Source of the DNA: Leptobrachium leishanense
Taxonomy: Eukaryota > Chordata > Amphibia > Anura > Megophryidae
Direction of reading: 5' to 3'
DNA: 64,000 nucleotides
NCBI GenBank assembly: GCA_009667805.1
Contig: CM019063.1
Span: forward strand, 352,742,942 to 352,806,941
Shown here: positions 11,898-59,620 of the stretch, one piece after another
How positions within the stretch are numbered: the first letter of the stretch is position 1
Layout of the letters: each line of letters starts with the position of its first letter
Made by a program: the position numbers and the translations under genes
The notes under the pieces: generated by a model
The model's input: only the letters and a program-made list of their open reading frames with translations
Told to the model about the DNA's origin: nothing
The model's database searches: none

Positions 11898-13013
11898 TTA
11901 AAGGGACACTCTACTCATCCTGACCACTTTTAAAATATAAAGTGGTCAGGATGTGAGCGAGCATCCCAATCTGGTGAAATCGTAGGGTGAAGTGGAGTTT
12001 CCTCCTCCTTCACACAATGTCACCAGCATCTGGGATTTTATTTCCTAGGTGCAGGTCACCAGATCGATCACTAGTTGCATCACCACATAGAAAGTGTGTT
12101 GATGACACCCTCTCTGAGACCAATCGTAGTCGGAAGCGGTCTCTTGAGAGGCAGCAGAAGGAACGTATCTGCTCATGCTGTGACGGTGGTATGAAACTTG
12201 TGTAAGTAAAGTGCGTAAGTCTCATAGTGATGCACAATTTTTTGTTCCTACGCTATTCGAGTTGCGTTGGAGTGCAAATTGTGCAGAAACGCTGCCGGGG
12301 CTTACTGGTTTGAGAGTCTCTGAGCTGAAGAGGAAGACCTCTATTCCACCTTGCAAAATTTACTATTTTATCAGATTTCTCCTGCTGGAAGAGTCAATCT
12401 CATTCTCATGGGGTGATCTTGGCCAAATATTCATTGGAAGAAAGTACATGCTAAAATCATTAATACTGTAGTGTAAACAATGCGATCAAATTTACTCCAG
12501 AAGATATGCTCCTCCATCATTCCCCTGTGGGTCTGTCAGCATACAATCTCTTGCCATTAGGTTACGTAATGCATCGAAAGCTGTGTGGGGGCAAAGTGGT
12601 TTGATGGTTACACAGACCAGGTAGATTTTGAAGATCTGTTTCACCAAGAAACCATAACTATTGGTAAACTCCTTATGAGATGTTTCTACTGGACACCTCA
12701 ACATAACTTTTACCTGGCAACAGCAGCTACTATCCTACAATCTACCTCTTCCCAGACTGCATGTCACACTCATAGTCTACAAGCGAACGCTGCACTCTAA
12801 TATGTATTTACTTGTTGACGCTTCTTTTCAGTCCCATCATCTGATCTTCGGTTCGGGTTACTCCCACACTTAAGGGGGGGGGGTGTTGAGCGGGTTTTGG
12901 TGAACGAACGTTACATTCCATGATTTTCTGGCTATTTGTTGTATTCCAAGAATTGTAGGCCATCAATATCTGGGGGCCAGCATTTGAAATCCGTGGTCTA
13001 GAGTGTCCCTTAA
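11898..13013. mobile_element. TTAA-flanked element, about 1.1 kb
   Basis: TTAA(A)GGGACACTCTA at the left and TAGAGTGTCCCTTAA at the right form inverted termini with a TTAA duplication, as in piggyBac or Kolobok-type elements. The interior has short open frames, such as SETNRSRKRSLERQQKERIC near 12110 followed by CSCC, that may be decayed coding sequence, but none matches a transposase I recognise. Its right end lies 74 bases upstream of a dot1l exon. Confidence 0.7.
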
Positions 13014-13087
13014 ATTCTTCTAGAAAACTGGTAGCTTTTTGTCATACTGTCTTTTATATTAAGTTCCCTGTCTCTCATTCCATCCAG

Positions 13088-48410
<35,323 letters not shown>

Positions 48411-48773
48411 ATTGTCTACCTCGCTCTGAATGACCTATGCAAAGACAAACAGCTGATTTGTGGCTTTTTGGTTTTCACCACCTTCCTTCAAAAGGTGCTC
48501 TACACAATTTTTGGGGAAGGAGTCTGATTCACTCATTCTAATTCTTGTAGCTACCACTGGTTAAATTCACAATCACTTCATCTGTCTGCCCTGGGGACTA
48601 ACATACATTATTCCACTGTGAATATACCTAGGTGGTGAAAAAGTGGAGGAAAGTTGTAATTCTGTTTCTTTTTGTTGTCATTATTTATAAAATGTTTTTA
48701 TTGCTCAGATGCCTTTTTTAACTTCTGGGCGATCGTATGATTTGTGTTTGGGTCTTTTTTGTTTTTTTTATTT

Positions 48774-48774
<1 letters not shown>

Positions 48775-48810
<36 letters not shown>

Positions 48811-48812
48811 AT
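48775..48812. repeat. (TA)n / (TATG)n microsatellite in 3' UTR
   Basis: About thirteen TA units followed by GTATGTATGTATAT. Confidence 0.9.
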
Positions 48813-50686
48813 GGAGGACATAACTCAAAAGGACAAATAAGTGAAACCGAATTTGACTTTGAGATTTATATGGGGAGATTGGGCAGGTATGGGATCCCAT
48901 CATCCCTCAAAACATTCAACTGGTGCTACGCTTACAAGATTGTGCCTCTGTACACTGGTGCTGTTAGGTTGTGGTGCTCTTTGAACAGTACACTCTGGGG
49001 CTATGGGTCCACTGTGTCAATATTATACATGCTTAATTTATTAAGTCCTGTCCATATGTAACCAAAGTACATTTTCTGTTCCTTGTATGTTTTGTTTTTT
49101 TTTTGTCCATTGTTAGAACTAACTGTCCTCCTTTTGTGTTTTTTATTTTTTGTCTGTATTTTGGAAGAAGATATGGCAGCTAATAGTTTGTATGTGTGGG
49201 ACAGCAAAAACTCTTGTGCAGGTTATTAAGGCATAGTAGCAATCAAACATAGAGGCGTGACTTCAACAAAAGCTACTTTAGCCAGCAATCCAATGAGAAT
49301 GTTTTAAAATCCATTTCTAATCTCATTCCTTGAAAAATTTCTTCTGCGTGATTTTCTTAAACTGCTTCATTCATATTTGAGCGTATGTAAATGTGTGAAT
49401 TGTGCATACTAAAATTGTGTATAAGTACATATGTCTATATGTATATAGAGGTGCAAATTATATGAATATATTTTATGCTGTCGTGTAAATAATAAACTCC
49501 GCTCATTAACCATGAGCATATGAAGCCTGCTAGAAGAGAATGAGTACCGCCTGCCTGAAAAATCCCCAGCTTTCGTTAAATCACTTAATTCAACACTGTA
49601 GGTGACAGGAAAACATTCTGCCACACCTTTCTCCCCATGCTAGCAATCAGTTAAGGCTGATCTACCAGATTAGTGGCCTAATAAAGCATAACAAAAATCA
49701 AGATTGTGTACCTCACAGAACTGTTGCTAAAACACCTCACACACAGCTTTCATAACCAGTAGCTGATATTTTGTTTGGTAGATTTGTGGGTCTGACAGAG
49801 GTAGGTGGTTTTAAATAGCAGGGATTATTCTTGTAATTTCACCAGGGAATTCTGATTTGCACAGATAATTACTAAACCATGAGCTACGACACCCCAGGTT
49901 AACCAGCGAAACCGTTTACCACACATTATTACTTGAAAAGACATTTCTTTCTAATGTGGACACTGGAATGTTTCTGTCTCGCATGTTTTAGCACGGTTTC
50001 TTTTCTCCAACCTTTGTTGTTATTATGCCCTGTTGATGTGTTTTTTAAATTTCTTAATTTACCCTTTGTGTGCATGATGGGAGTCTGGCATTCTTTAACA
50101 GCACTCATTTGTTAATGCATATCATACAATTGTAAGATTTGGTCTCATTTTTACAGTGTGTTTGATGTACTATGCTTGTCACTTTAGCGTTCCAAAAAAT
50201 GTAGGCTGTTCAATCTCCTTGAACTCCTACTATACACTTGCCTTAATAACCTGCATGGAGTAACAGTTAAACCTGTCCCTTAGCTTTGAAAGAGTGGATT
50301 TAATAATTATTATTGAAACAATTTATATTGGTGCTCAGCAGTGTGTAATTAAATTCAATTTGATCTAAATTGTTACCCCTTTTTCAATCTTGAATTAATG
50401 GGAAAAGCTACGTAAACAGGCATTTATACTGAATATCCATTCAGGTTCCTTATTTAGCAACTATTTTGATACATAAGCTTATGCTTTTTGAAAAGAAAAA
50501 AGTAGCCCCCTCATGTTTTCCCTGTATTGTATACTCCTTTTTGTAAAACGTTTGCTTTAGTTAACATTTTCATATATAGTTCACAGATCTCTCTAGAACC
50601 ACAAAAGAATAGCATTTTTAAATCAGTTTGTCAGTAAAATTGTTTTTATCTCTTTTGTAGAGGGTCTGTATAGAAAACCCATTAAA

Positions 50687-50738
50687 AATAAAATCTGGCC
50701 TGTGTTTCTTATGACGTAATGTAAAGTTCAAAAATAAA
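50687..50738 (+). terminator. tandem poly(A) signals of dot1l
   Basis: Two AATAAA hexamers at 50687-50692 and 50733-50738 lie at the end of the presumed 3' UTR; an upstream one is at 49491-49496. They probably give alternative 3' ends. Confidence 0.6.
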
Positions 50739-51096
50739 GATGCTTAAACTGGCACTGAAGTTTTGAATCCTGTTTTTTCAATGTTAATATATTTACAATA
50801 ATGAAATCCGGTCATTGACTGAATATACCAGCTTGTTAATACATTTTTTTTTTAATAATCTGCAGAGTCTGCTACTTAAGGTTACAGTACAGTATGTATT
50901 CATGATGATAGACATTCGCAAAATTTGCTAATGATTATCTTCAAAATGGACAGTGTCAGATGGAAATGTCCTGTGTGTACATTTTAATTATTTCATCTTG
51001 TTCTAAGATAATTAACTATCTAAAAATGAGCTGGTAGGTTTGTCATAGTTCAGGAAAAGATGGCCAACTTGTCATATACCGGCTTAAATGAGCATA

Positions 51097-52252
<1,156 letters not shown>

Positions 52253-52419
52253 CGGACCTGAGCGCTCCTTCCAGCGAGCCACGTGACTAAAAACTCGGAC
52301 AATTTTAAAGACCATTTTTTTCCTTTTATATTTCGGTTGTGCGTTTAAGTGTATGGACATTTTATTTAATTTCTAGATGTGGTTTTACTGGTGTGGTTTT
52401 TATTAGAGTGTGAGGTATT
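52253..52419. other. short unassigned segment
   Basis: AT-rich 167 bases between the truncated Tc1 and the LTR. Nothing recognised. Confidence 0.4.
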
Positions 52420-53111
52420 TGTGATGGAACCGTTCTCTTCCCTCTGTCTTGACTCTCCAGACACCCCTTCGTTGTGGTCAGCCCGGCTACTGGGAGCGCT
52501 GTCCTCAGTGCCTTGAGCAGCTTGACCCGCCTGCTTCTGTTCCTCTGCCCTGGAGCCGTTAGGAATTTCCAGAAGGCTGCTCGGTGCCTTCTGATGTTGA
52601 GTATATAGTGTAGCGTACTTTGTAATAAAGACACCAGGCGCGGCTGTATGCTTTAAAACAGGATTCTCTCTCTGAGCTTTAATGAACAAAACGCCACCAT
52701 TTATGCTGAAGTCCAACAGTCATAATTTGCATAAATGACGCACCTCGTCCTACCAATATACTAATTACATTGTCAGTTATTTACAATAAACATTCTTTAG
52801 CCTTCAGCTCACACAACATTTGTATAATCCATTGTTCTATCACAGATCCCTTGAATTAAACATGCAGCTAGATAAGGGGGAAAGCCCTGGTGCATAAATT
52901 ACACAGCAGTAAAGCTTGTTTACTGGCTATACAAAAACACATTTACCTACAGGAATACAAGTATTTTTTAAAACCAAAGCTACGCCATTTTACACTATAC
53001 TAATTTAAACTAAAACCAAACGATGTAAAATATATTTAAAATCACACGATACAATTGAACATAAAGTCTCTTGGGGTTTGAAGCATGGAGCGTTACATCA
53101 GCTCCATGACA
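52420..53111 (-). repeat. 3' LTR of minus-strand retroelement, 692 bp
   Basis: Read on the minus strand it starts TGTCATGGAGCTGATG (53111) and ends GGAACGGTTCCATCACA (52420). It is the same family as the solo LTR at 29053-29750. The purine tract GGAAGGGGGGACATA just upstream on the minus strand marks it as the 3' LTR. Confidence 0.88.
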
Positions 53112-53240
53112 TATGTCCCCCCTTCCAGAACGGCAGGGCAAGCTTAGATCCCAAACGGATCGCTTGCCACTGACGAGACTTCTCACCTTGTCCCTTTTTC
53201 TGCGCAATCCTCAAAGTTCCAGGGTGCTGGCGCACAAGCA

Positions 53241-54501
53241 TCACCAGTGGGGTCCGACGGTCGCCACAGGGTATGCCTGGGTGTGGGTCCATAGTCTGTC
53301 GGGAGGAGGCGAGCACCCGGGTTTCTCCACTTGTCCTTGTGGGCTGGCCTGCTGTCCGAGGGGTGCCCTATACTCTGGGGCCCAGCGTGTCTCTGGTGTA
53401 ATCCTTTGCTGGTGTCCCCTCCTGGGGAAGTGTCTCGCTGTTGGAGAGGTACCGCCTGTACCTTCTCCCAGGGTATCAATAACCCGGGGGGAACGTGTGC
53501 CAACTGCACGTGCCCCTGGTGCTCTGGCCAGCCGTTGAGGGGAATAGGTGAGGCAAGAGGCCTCCGGCCTAATGGGTTGGGAGGATGGGCAGAGGTTGGA
53601 AATGCTCTGCCCCGTAGCCAGCGCTTCTGCTGGGGGGGTGGATGCTGGGGAAATTCCTCCTTGCGGGAGAATGGCGTCCTCCATTCTCAGGGAAGCCATT
53701 GGTCGGGAGGGTAGCACCCTCTGGAAAAACTTGCCTGGATACTCTGGGCACAAGTTGGGTGGTGGGCAGAGGCCAGTGGCACTCTGCCCCGTTGCCAGCT
53801 CTTCTGCTGGGGGGATGGGTGTAGTATATGGGAAACAGTTGAACTCCAGTTGGGGTAGGGTTGTCGGCTGCGGGGCCAGCAGCCCCTGGGAGTCCTCACC
53901 TAAATCTTTTGTGCGGACCAAAATAGGTGGGCAGAGGCCAGCTGCGCTCTGCCCTGTTGCCAGTGCTTCTGCTGGAGGGGTTGATGCTGGGGACGTGTCT
54001 CCGGGCGTGGGAATGGTGTCCTCAATTCTTGGTGGGGTCATTAGTTGCTGGGCTGGCAGCCCATGGAGATCCTTGCTCGGGTCGTCTTGGTGCAACTTGG
54101 AGTGGGCAGAGGCCAGCGGCGCTCTGCCCTGTCGCCAGAGCTTCAGCTGGGAGGATAGACACTGACGAAGTGTCTTCTGGCGGGAGGATGGCGTCCTCCA
54201 TCTCCGGTGGGGTCATGGGCTGCGGGAAAACCAGCCCGGGGGGATCCTCTCCTGGATCTGTTGTGACCATTACGAAAGGTGGGCAGAGGGCATCGGCGCT
54301 CTGCCCCGTCGCCAGCGCTTCAGCTGGGGGTGTAGACACTGACACAGTGTCGTCTTGCGGGAGAATAGTGTCCTCCATCTCCGGGTCTGGGCAGAGACCA
54401 GCGGCACTCTGCCGTGTTGCCAGCGCTTCCTCCTCTGCTGTGGTCATGAGGGATGAGGGGGAACCAAGGGAGCGCCTCGAGCTCCAATTCTTCAGTGCCA
54501 C
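53241..54501 (-). pseudogene. repeat-domain ORF of the minus-strand LTR element
   Basis: Two overlapping frames (54501-54022 and 54095-53241) carry EALATGQSAAGLCP-type units about every 160-175 bases, related to the repeats of the 696-aa ORF. A frameshift near 54060 joins them. The family therefore keeps this repeat region in more than one element. Confidence 0.7.
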
Positions 54502-54718
54502 TTTGACTGCCCACTTCTTCCGTTGGACAGTCCCAGGTAATGGGGCTCAGGCCTAGCTGTGGAACGTCATCGAACAGCCTTTTGTAGGCCTTTTCGAGCT
54601 CCCATTCCTGCTCAACCAGGAACTCCAGTTCCTCTGTATCATGGTGATCATCAAGGTCTTCCAGTTCCTCATACCGGAGGTCCAGGAGTTTGTTCCCGCC
54701 ACCACTCAGCGTCGTCCC

Positions 54719-55779
54719 TGTCACGGAATGACCCAGGAGGCTTGGCCGCAAAGCCCAGGACTCCCAGCCAGGGACAGTTTTATTGACGGTTGTGTTACTA
54801 TGGACTCCTGAGCGCCGTTGCACCAGAGGAACACCTTGTTTTCTTTATTAGATGTGGTTGTTATTGTGTGATGTAATAAAAGTGTCCCCTGTATGTGTAA
54901 CTGTGTAAAGCATGTAAGATACCCCATTGTATGTCTTGCCCGCCGCCATTTCCCATTGCCTCGTGGATCCGGTCGGAGTGGCCGATTCGGAACATCCGGT
55001 CGGATTGACAGAATCAAAAAATGGCCGATTCGTAACGTTCGGTTACGAATCGGCACCACCCCGATTCCGGAACGTCCAATACGAATCGGGACCAAGGTAC
55101 TCCCACTGGAGAAGGGGCCAATGAGGCCCATGGGGGGGCGGGCAGGGATCCCATTGTTTTGACTCTGTACGATTGTTGATAAATATATGTGCCTGCCAGT
55201 AAAAAGTTCAGTTCAACCTGTACATACAGCTCCGCCTGGTGTCTTTTCTGATCCTTCGCCACACGAGGCTCCTCGCAGTCTCTGTGCGCCTCACCCACGA
55301 GGTACGACTCTTCGACCGCTGTGGCGACGTCCCGCGCATCGGAACAGTGCACCGCCGCATCCACGATAATTCCGTATCTCCGAATCGGACTTGCGGCACC
55401 TCTTCCGCGCATCTACCCCCCCGAACGATCGTACCCACTTCGACTCTGCAGCTCGATCCGAAGCCCCGACGCGGCGCTTCCCGCGCGCATCGGCCTATCC
55501 GAAACGTTTCCCATCCGAACGAGTAAACCAGCGGACGATCCCATCTTCCACCCAGGTCAGTAGATCAGCCGCTCGAGACGCCGGGTGCCGTGCCACTCGG
55601 TAGTCGGGCTGATCTTCCCCAGGGGTCCCATCCTGTGCCCTGCCAGACCCTGCAGGGTCATTTCAGACCGCTCGAGACGCCGAGTGCCGTGCCACTCGGT
55701 AGTCGGGTCGGGCAGTGAGAGCCACAAAGGGGGCAGATAGGAGCACACCCGCAGGCGGACAACACTCCATTCCGCCACA
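54719..55779 (+). mobile_element. solo LTR, 1061 bp
   Basis: TGTCACGGAATGACCC ... CATTCCGCCACA with exact 5-bp duplication GTCCC (54714-54718, 55780-55784). Contains TAATAAAAGTGTCCCC (poly(A) signal) and a CAGCTCCGCCTGGTGTC R-region motif shared with the other LTRs of the window. No primer site follows, confirming solo status. Confidence 0.92.
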
Positions 55780-56039
55780 GTCCCCAAAACCGGGGTCTTT
55801 CCCCATCCTTGTAAACAGCAGCCCTGTGTCGCCATAGTCAAAGCCTTCTGTTGGGCCGCTGTCTGCTGTGCTGGGCATTAGTTGGGCTGTAAACCACTGA
55901 AAGGCTCTGTAGCTGGCGTCCAGTATAATTTCGCTCTGGACCAGTTTGCCTAACTCTGTCAGCCATTCCTCTCGGGCCTGTCTCCCAAAAAGGGCACCCT
56001 TAAGTACCACTGGTGCTCGTACCTCTCCGTATAAGTGGG

Positions 56040-57152
56040 TGTCACGGAATGCCTCAAGAGGCTCGGCTGCAAAGCCCAGGACCCTCAGCCAGGGACAGCT
56101 TTGATGACGTGGGGGTTACTATGGACTCTTAAGTGCCGTTGCACCATAGGAACACCTTGTTTTATTTTACTAGATGTGGTTGTAGTTTGTGATGTAATAA
56201 AAGTGTCCCCTGTATGTATTACTGTGAACCGTATGTTAAACCCCATTGTATGCTTTCCTCGCCGCCATTTGCCATCGCCTCGTGGATCCGGTCGGAGTGG
56301 CCGAATCGTAAAATGGACGATTCGGAACATCCGGTGGAATTGGCTGAATCGAAAAATGCCCGATTCGGAACGTCCGGTTACGAATCGACCAATACGAATC
56401 GGGACCAAGGCACTCCACCTCGAGAAAGGGCCAATGGGCTCATGGGGGGCGGGCAGGGTTTCCATTGTCTTGTGTATGTATGATTGTTGATAAATATATG
56501 TGAAGTTCCCAGTAAAGTTCAGTTCAACCTGTACATTCAGCTCCGCCTGGTGTCTTTTCTGATCTCTCGCCACACGAGGCTCCTTGCAGTCTCTGTGTGC
56601 ATCACCCACGAGGTACGACTCTTCGACCACTGTGGCGACTTCCCGCGCATCGGAGCAGTGAACCGCCGCAGCCACAATAGTTCCGCATCTTCGAATCGGA
56701 ACTGCGGCGCCGCTTCCGTACAGCTATTCCCCGGAAGTTCGTACCCGCTTCGACTCCGCGCACCGATCCGAAGCCTCGACGCGGTGCGTCTCCCGCGCAT
56801 CGGTATATCGAAGCGCTATACTTCCGAAGGAAATCCGAAACGTTTCCCGTCCGAACGAGTCAACCGGCACGGACGAAACGTTTCCCACCAGAGCAGCTAA
56901 CTCCACAGATGGTCTCATCTTTCCCGAGGTCAGTAGTTCAGCTGCTCGAGACGCCGAGTGCCGTGACGCTCGGTGGTCGGGCTGGTCTCATACAGGGGTC
57001 CCTCTCCCTAGCCCGCCAACCCTTCCCCAGGGTCACCCCAGGCCGCTCGAGACACCGAGTGCCGTGCCACTCGGTAGTCGGGTCGGCGGTGAGCGCAGTG
57101 GGAGGAGCAGATAGGAGCACACTCGCAGGCGGACAACACCCATTCCGTCACA
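56040..57152 (+). mobile_element. solo LTR, 1113 bp
   Basis: TGTCACGGAATGCCTC ... CATTCCGTCACA with exact 5-bp duplication GTGGG (56035-56039, 57153-57157). Same subfamily as the copy at 54719 but clearly diverged from it, so the two inserted independently. Confidence 0.92.
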
Positions 57153-57484
57153 GTGGGAAGGGCTTCTTCAGGGCAGTCCTCCTCCTGTTGGATGGCCTCA
57201 TTCCACATCTCCTTTCGGAAAAAATCTTTCCACCAGTGCTCGTCCTGTCAGGCACCAGGTTCATCCACCTGGGCCTGGGCCATCGCCCTCCTTACTCTTT
57301 GCTGGAACCGGTCTCTTATGGACGGGCTTTCTATCCGACTCGCCTGTATCTCCGCCATCCGCAGTTCATGCTGGCGCGCCTTTTCTCGCTCCTCTTGTTG
57401 TTGGATGTCCCTAATGGCCTGTTGTATGGCGGCCTCTGACGGGGCGGCACCGTTCATAGCTATCCTCTCTCGGACTTTTGTGTT

Positions 57485-57788
57485 GTGTGTATAAATGCAT
57501 CTTCCCAAACCCTTCATAAATCAGTCCCTGTTTTAAAGTCATACAGCCTCGTCTGGTGAGTTATTTCAGGGCATATCACATTGCTCCTAGAAGGCACTCA
57601 GCGGCCTTCTACATCACGTCTATCCCAGGAAAAGGACCCTCAAGTCAGCCCAGCAGCCACCTCCACACCAAGAGGTCAGTAAATCAGGCTGCTCGAGACG
57701 TCGAGTGCCGAGCCACTCGGTAGTCGGGCCGGACGCCATCAAGGGGGTCAGATAGGAGCAGGACCGCAAGCGGACACTCCATCCCGTC
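57485..57788 (+). repeat. LTR 3' fragment (R-U5)
   Basis: Plus-strand sequence with CAGCCTCGTCTGGTGAG and TCAGATAGGAGCA ends CATCCCGTCACA and is followed by the tRNA-Leu primer site at 57791-57808. The U3 part is missing; the junction with the minus-strand element lies near 57485-57520. Confidence 0.75.
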
Positions 57789-57848
57789 ACACTGGTGGCA
57801 GCGGTGGGATAGCTCTCTGCACCCCCGGAAGAGACCCTCATCTCAGCA

Positions 57849-58571
57849 TGGCAGCCTACGCCAGCTGTTAATGAGACACTCTGCGAGATCTGCTGGAGAG
57901 CTGTGGAGGGACCGCAGGCTCGAAGAGCTAAAGGACATGGATCAGTGGGAGAGGGCCACGCCTGCAACCCCCACCACCGACACCCCCCCCCCCCAGGCAC
58001 CCGTCTCTGAAAATTCCTTCCAGAAGAAGGTACGACAGGGGCTTACGGAGCCGCCCCGACGGAAGCCACCTTCCAGAATATTGTTCAAGAAATCGCGCAA
58101 GAGGAAGAGCAGTAGAGGGTGCGCCAGCATGAGCTACGGCTGGCAGAAATCCAATACCAGAGAGTGGAGAGCCCCAACCCTGAGAGACCAGCGGCCCGGA
58201 AGGTACTCTTCTAGGTCTTCAAGACTTTTAACGAGGCGGAGGAAGAGATCGAGAGCTTCCTCCCAAGACTTTGAGCGGTCATGCCAAATAGACAAGGTTC
58301 AACGTTCCGCTTGGGTTGGGATTCTGGCCTTTAAGTTGACCGGATGAGTTGCGGAGGCCTATCGAACCGTCCCAGACGAGGAAGCCCGGGACTATGAGCA
58401 GGTAAAGCAAAAATTACTGGCCCGCTTTGCCGTCACTCCCGAAGCCAGCCGGATGAAGTTCCGGAACTCACGCCGGCCCAACGGCACTACCCATGTGGAG
58501 TGGGCAAACCGGCTGCAAAAAGACCTGAACACCTGGTTCGCAGGGAGCAAAGCTCGAACCGTGGAAGACAT
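57849..58571 (+). pseudogene. gag with SCAN-like capsid region of LTR element
   Basis: After the primer site a leader GCTCTCTGCACCCCC matches the leader at 42091. Frames broken by shifts give RQHELRLAEIQYQRVESP, then FNEAEEEIESFL, CQIDKVQRSAWVGILAFKLTG, VPDEEARDYEQVKQKLLARF and TPEASRMKFRNSRRPNG: the SCAN-type capsid pattern known from Gmr1-like Ty3/gypsy gag proteins. It ends abruptly at 58571. Confidence 0.75.
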
Positions 58572-59071
58572 CTCTAGTGAGCCTTGGCTATTGTGACATC
58601 CCCAAGTGGCATCCTAAGTGGACGTTCAGAGTTGATTCCTGGAGTTTTATCCAAGATCCCCTATGCCATCCACTATCACGATCCCTAATTCCTGTGTCTC
58701 CTCTCTCCACAGGTAGGACATTATCACCCATTATCCACAGACCCCCACATCTCAACTGATCCCCTGCATACTTTTGCTGGTAGGACCCCCATCACCCAGT
58801 ATTCGCAGGCACCCACATTGTAACGTTACCTTGGTCTTATTCTGTTTTTTTATTTATTTTTGTTTTTCTCCACCATTTGCTTTGCTAATTAGCATGTGAA
58901 TCTCCTGCCCTATTGACACAGCCCATCCAGCTTCAGGTGTTTGCATTCAGGCAGTTAGAATGTTATCAGTCTGCCCTATATAACAGCTAAAAGTGGCTCT
59001 AGTGAGCCTTGGCTCTTGTGACATCCCCAAGTGGCATCCTAAGTGGACGTTCAGAGTTGATTCCTGGAGTT
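58572..59071. repeat. 75-bp direct duplication with 350-bp spacer
   Basis: The segment starting CTCTAGTGAGCCTTGGCT is present at 58572-58646 and 58997-59071 (offset 425) with one difference. The spacer is AT-rich in its second half and has a CCCTATATAACAGC TATA-like string at 58973. It may be a LINE promoter unit present twice. Confidence 0.8.
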
Positions 59072-59620
59072 GCGGGACTGGAGGAAGGAACTGCAAGGCC
59101 CACTTTTTACTCCGGGTAAACACACGTCTATATCATGCTTTGTCTCACGCTTCTACTCTTTACTTCTACCTTTCTCCTTAAATGGAACTCCTGCCCCTCT
59201 ACCACCGACCCCTACACTATCTGCATCTGTCCCTCCCTCCTCTCGTTCCACATGATGGCCTCACATGAGCTCCTTTGTCTCCTCAGAACATGGTCTCCCT
59301 CTAACTCTCGTGCTGCCAATCACTACCACTCCCACAAATCCCATTCCCACCTTCTCTTTCTCACCCTTGTTACTCTATTCAGGTGACCTATCCCTGGCCC
59401 CACAACACATCCAATACTTCCTCTCATCCTATCTCCATCGCACATAAATCACCTCCCTGCAAGCCCAGCAACCTCATTCCCATAATCCCTCAGCGCTTGT
59501 CCTTTCTCCTGCGCCCTCTGGAACGCTTGCTCTGTGTGCAACAAACTCACAGCAATCCATGACATCTTCCTTTCAAACTCCTTCAACCTCCTAGCTTTAA
59601 CTGAAACCTGGCTTGTACTG
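59072..59620 (+). mobile_element. L2-clade LINE, start of endonuclease ORF
   Basis: At 59520-59612 the frame reads SVCNKLTAIHDIFLSNSFN then LLALTETWL, the start of the L2-type apurinic-like endonuclease. The upstream pyrimidine-rich stretch fits the L2 ORF2 leader. The frame runs directly into the tandem array at 59612, so the rest of the LINE is absent from the window. Confidence 0.75.

Larger units (their letters stand above)
53112..57510 (-). mobile_element. interior of minus-strand LTR retroelement, broken by two solo LTRs
   Basis: Three minus-strand pieces (57510-57158, 56034-55785, 54713-53112) belong together once the solo LTRs and their 5-bp duplications are set aside. The first encodes GAAPSEAAIQQAIRDIQQQE and RQHELRMAEIQ, like the ORF at 42121. 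The second contains REEWLTELGKLVQSEIILDA. The last encodes about six copies of the ALATGQSAAGLCP unit. No polymerase motif is seen. Its 5' LTR is missing. Frames are broken at several points. Confidence 0.75.

Noticed and set aside
54719..57152. A complete LTR element with two LTRs and a 260-base interior
   Set aside because: Each LTR has its own perfect 5-bp duplication (GTCCC and GTGGG), the interior has no primer site or polypurine tract and matches the host minus-strand element, so they are two solo LTRs.
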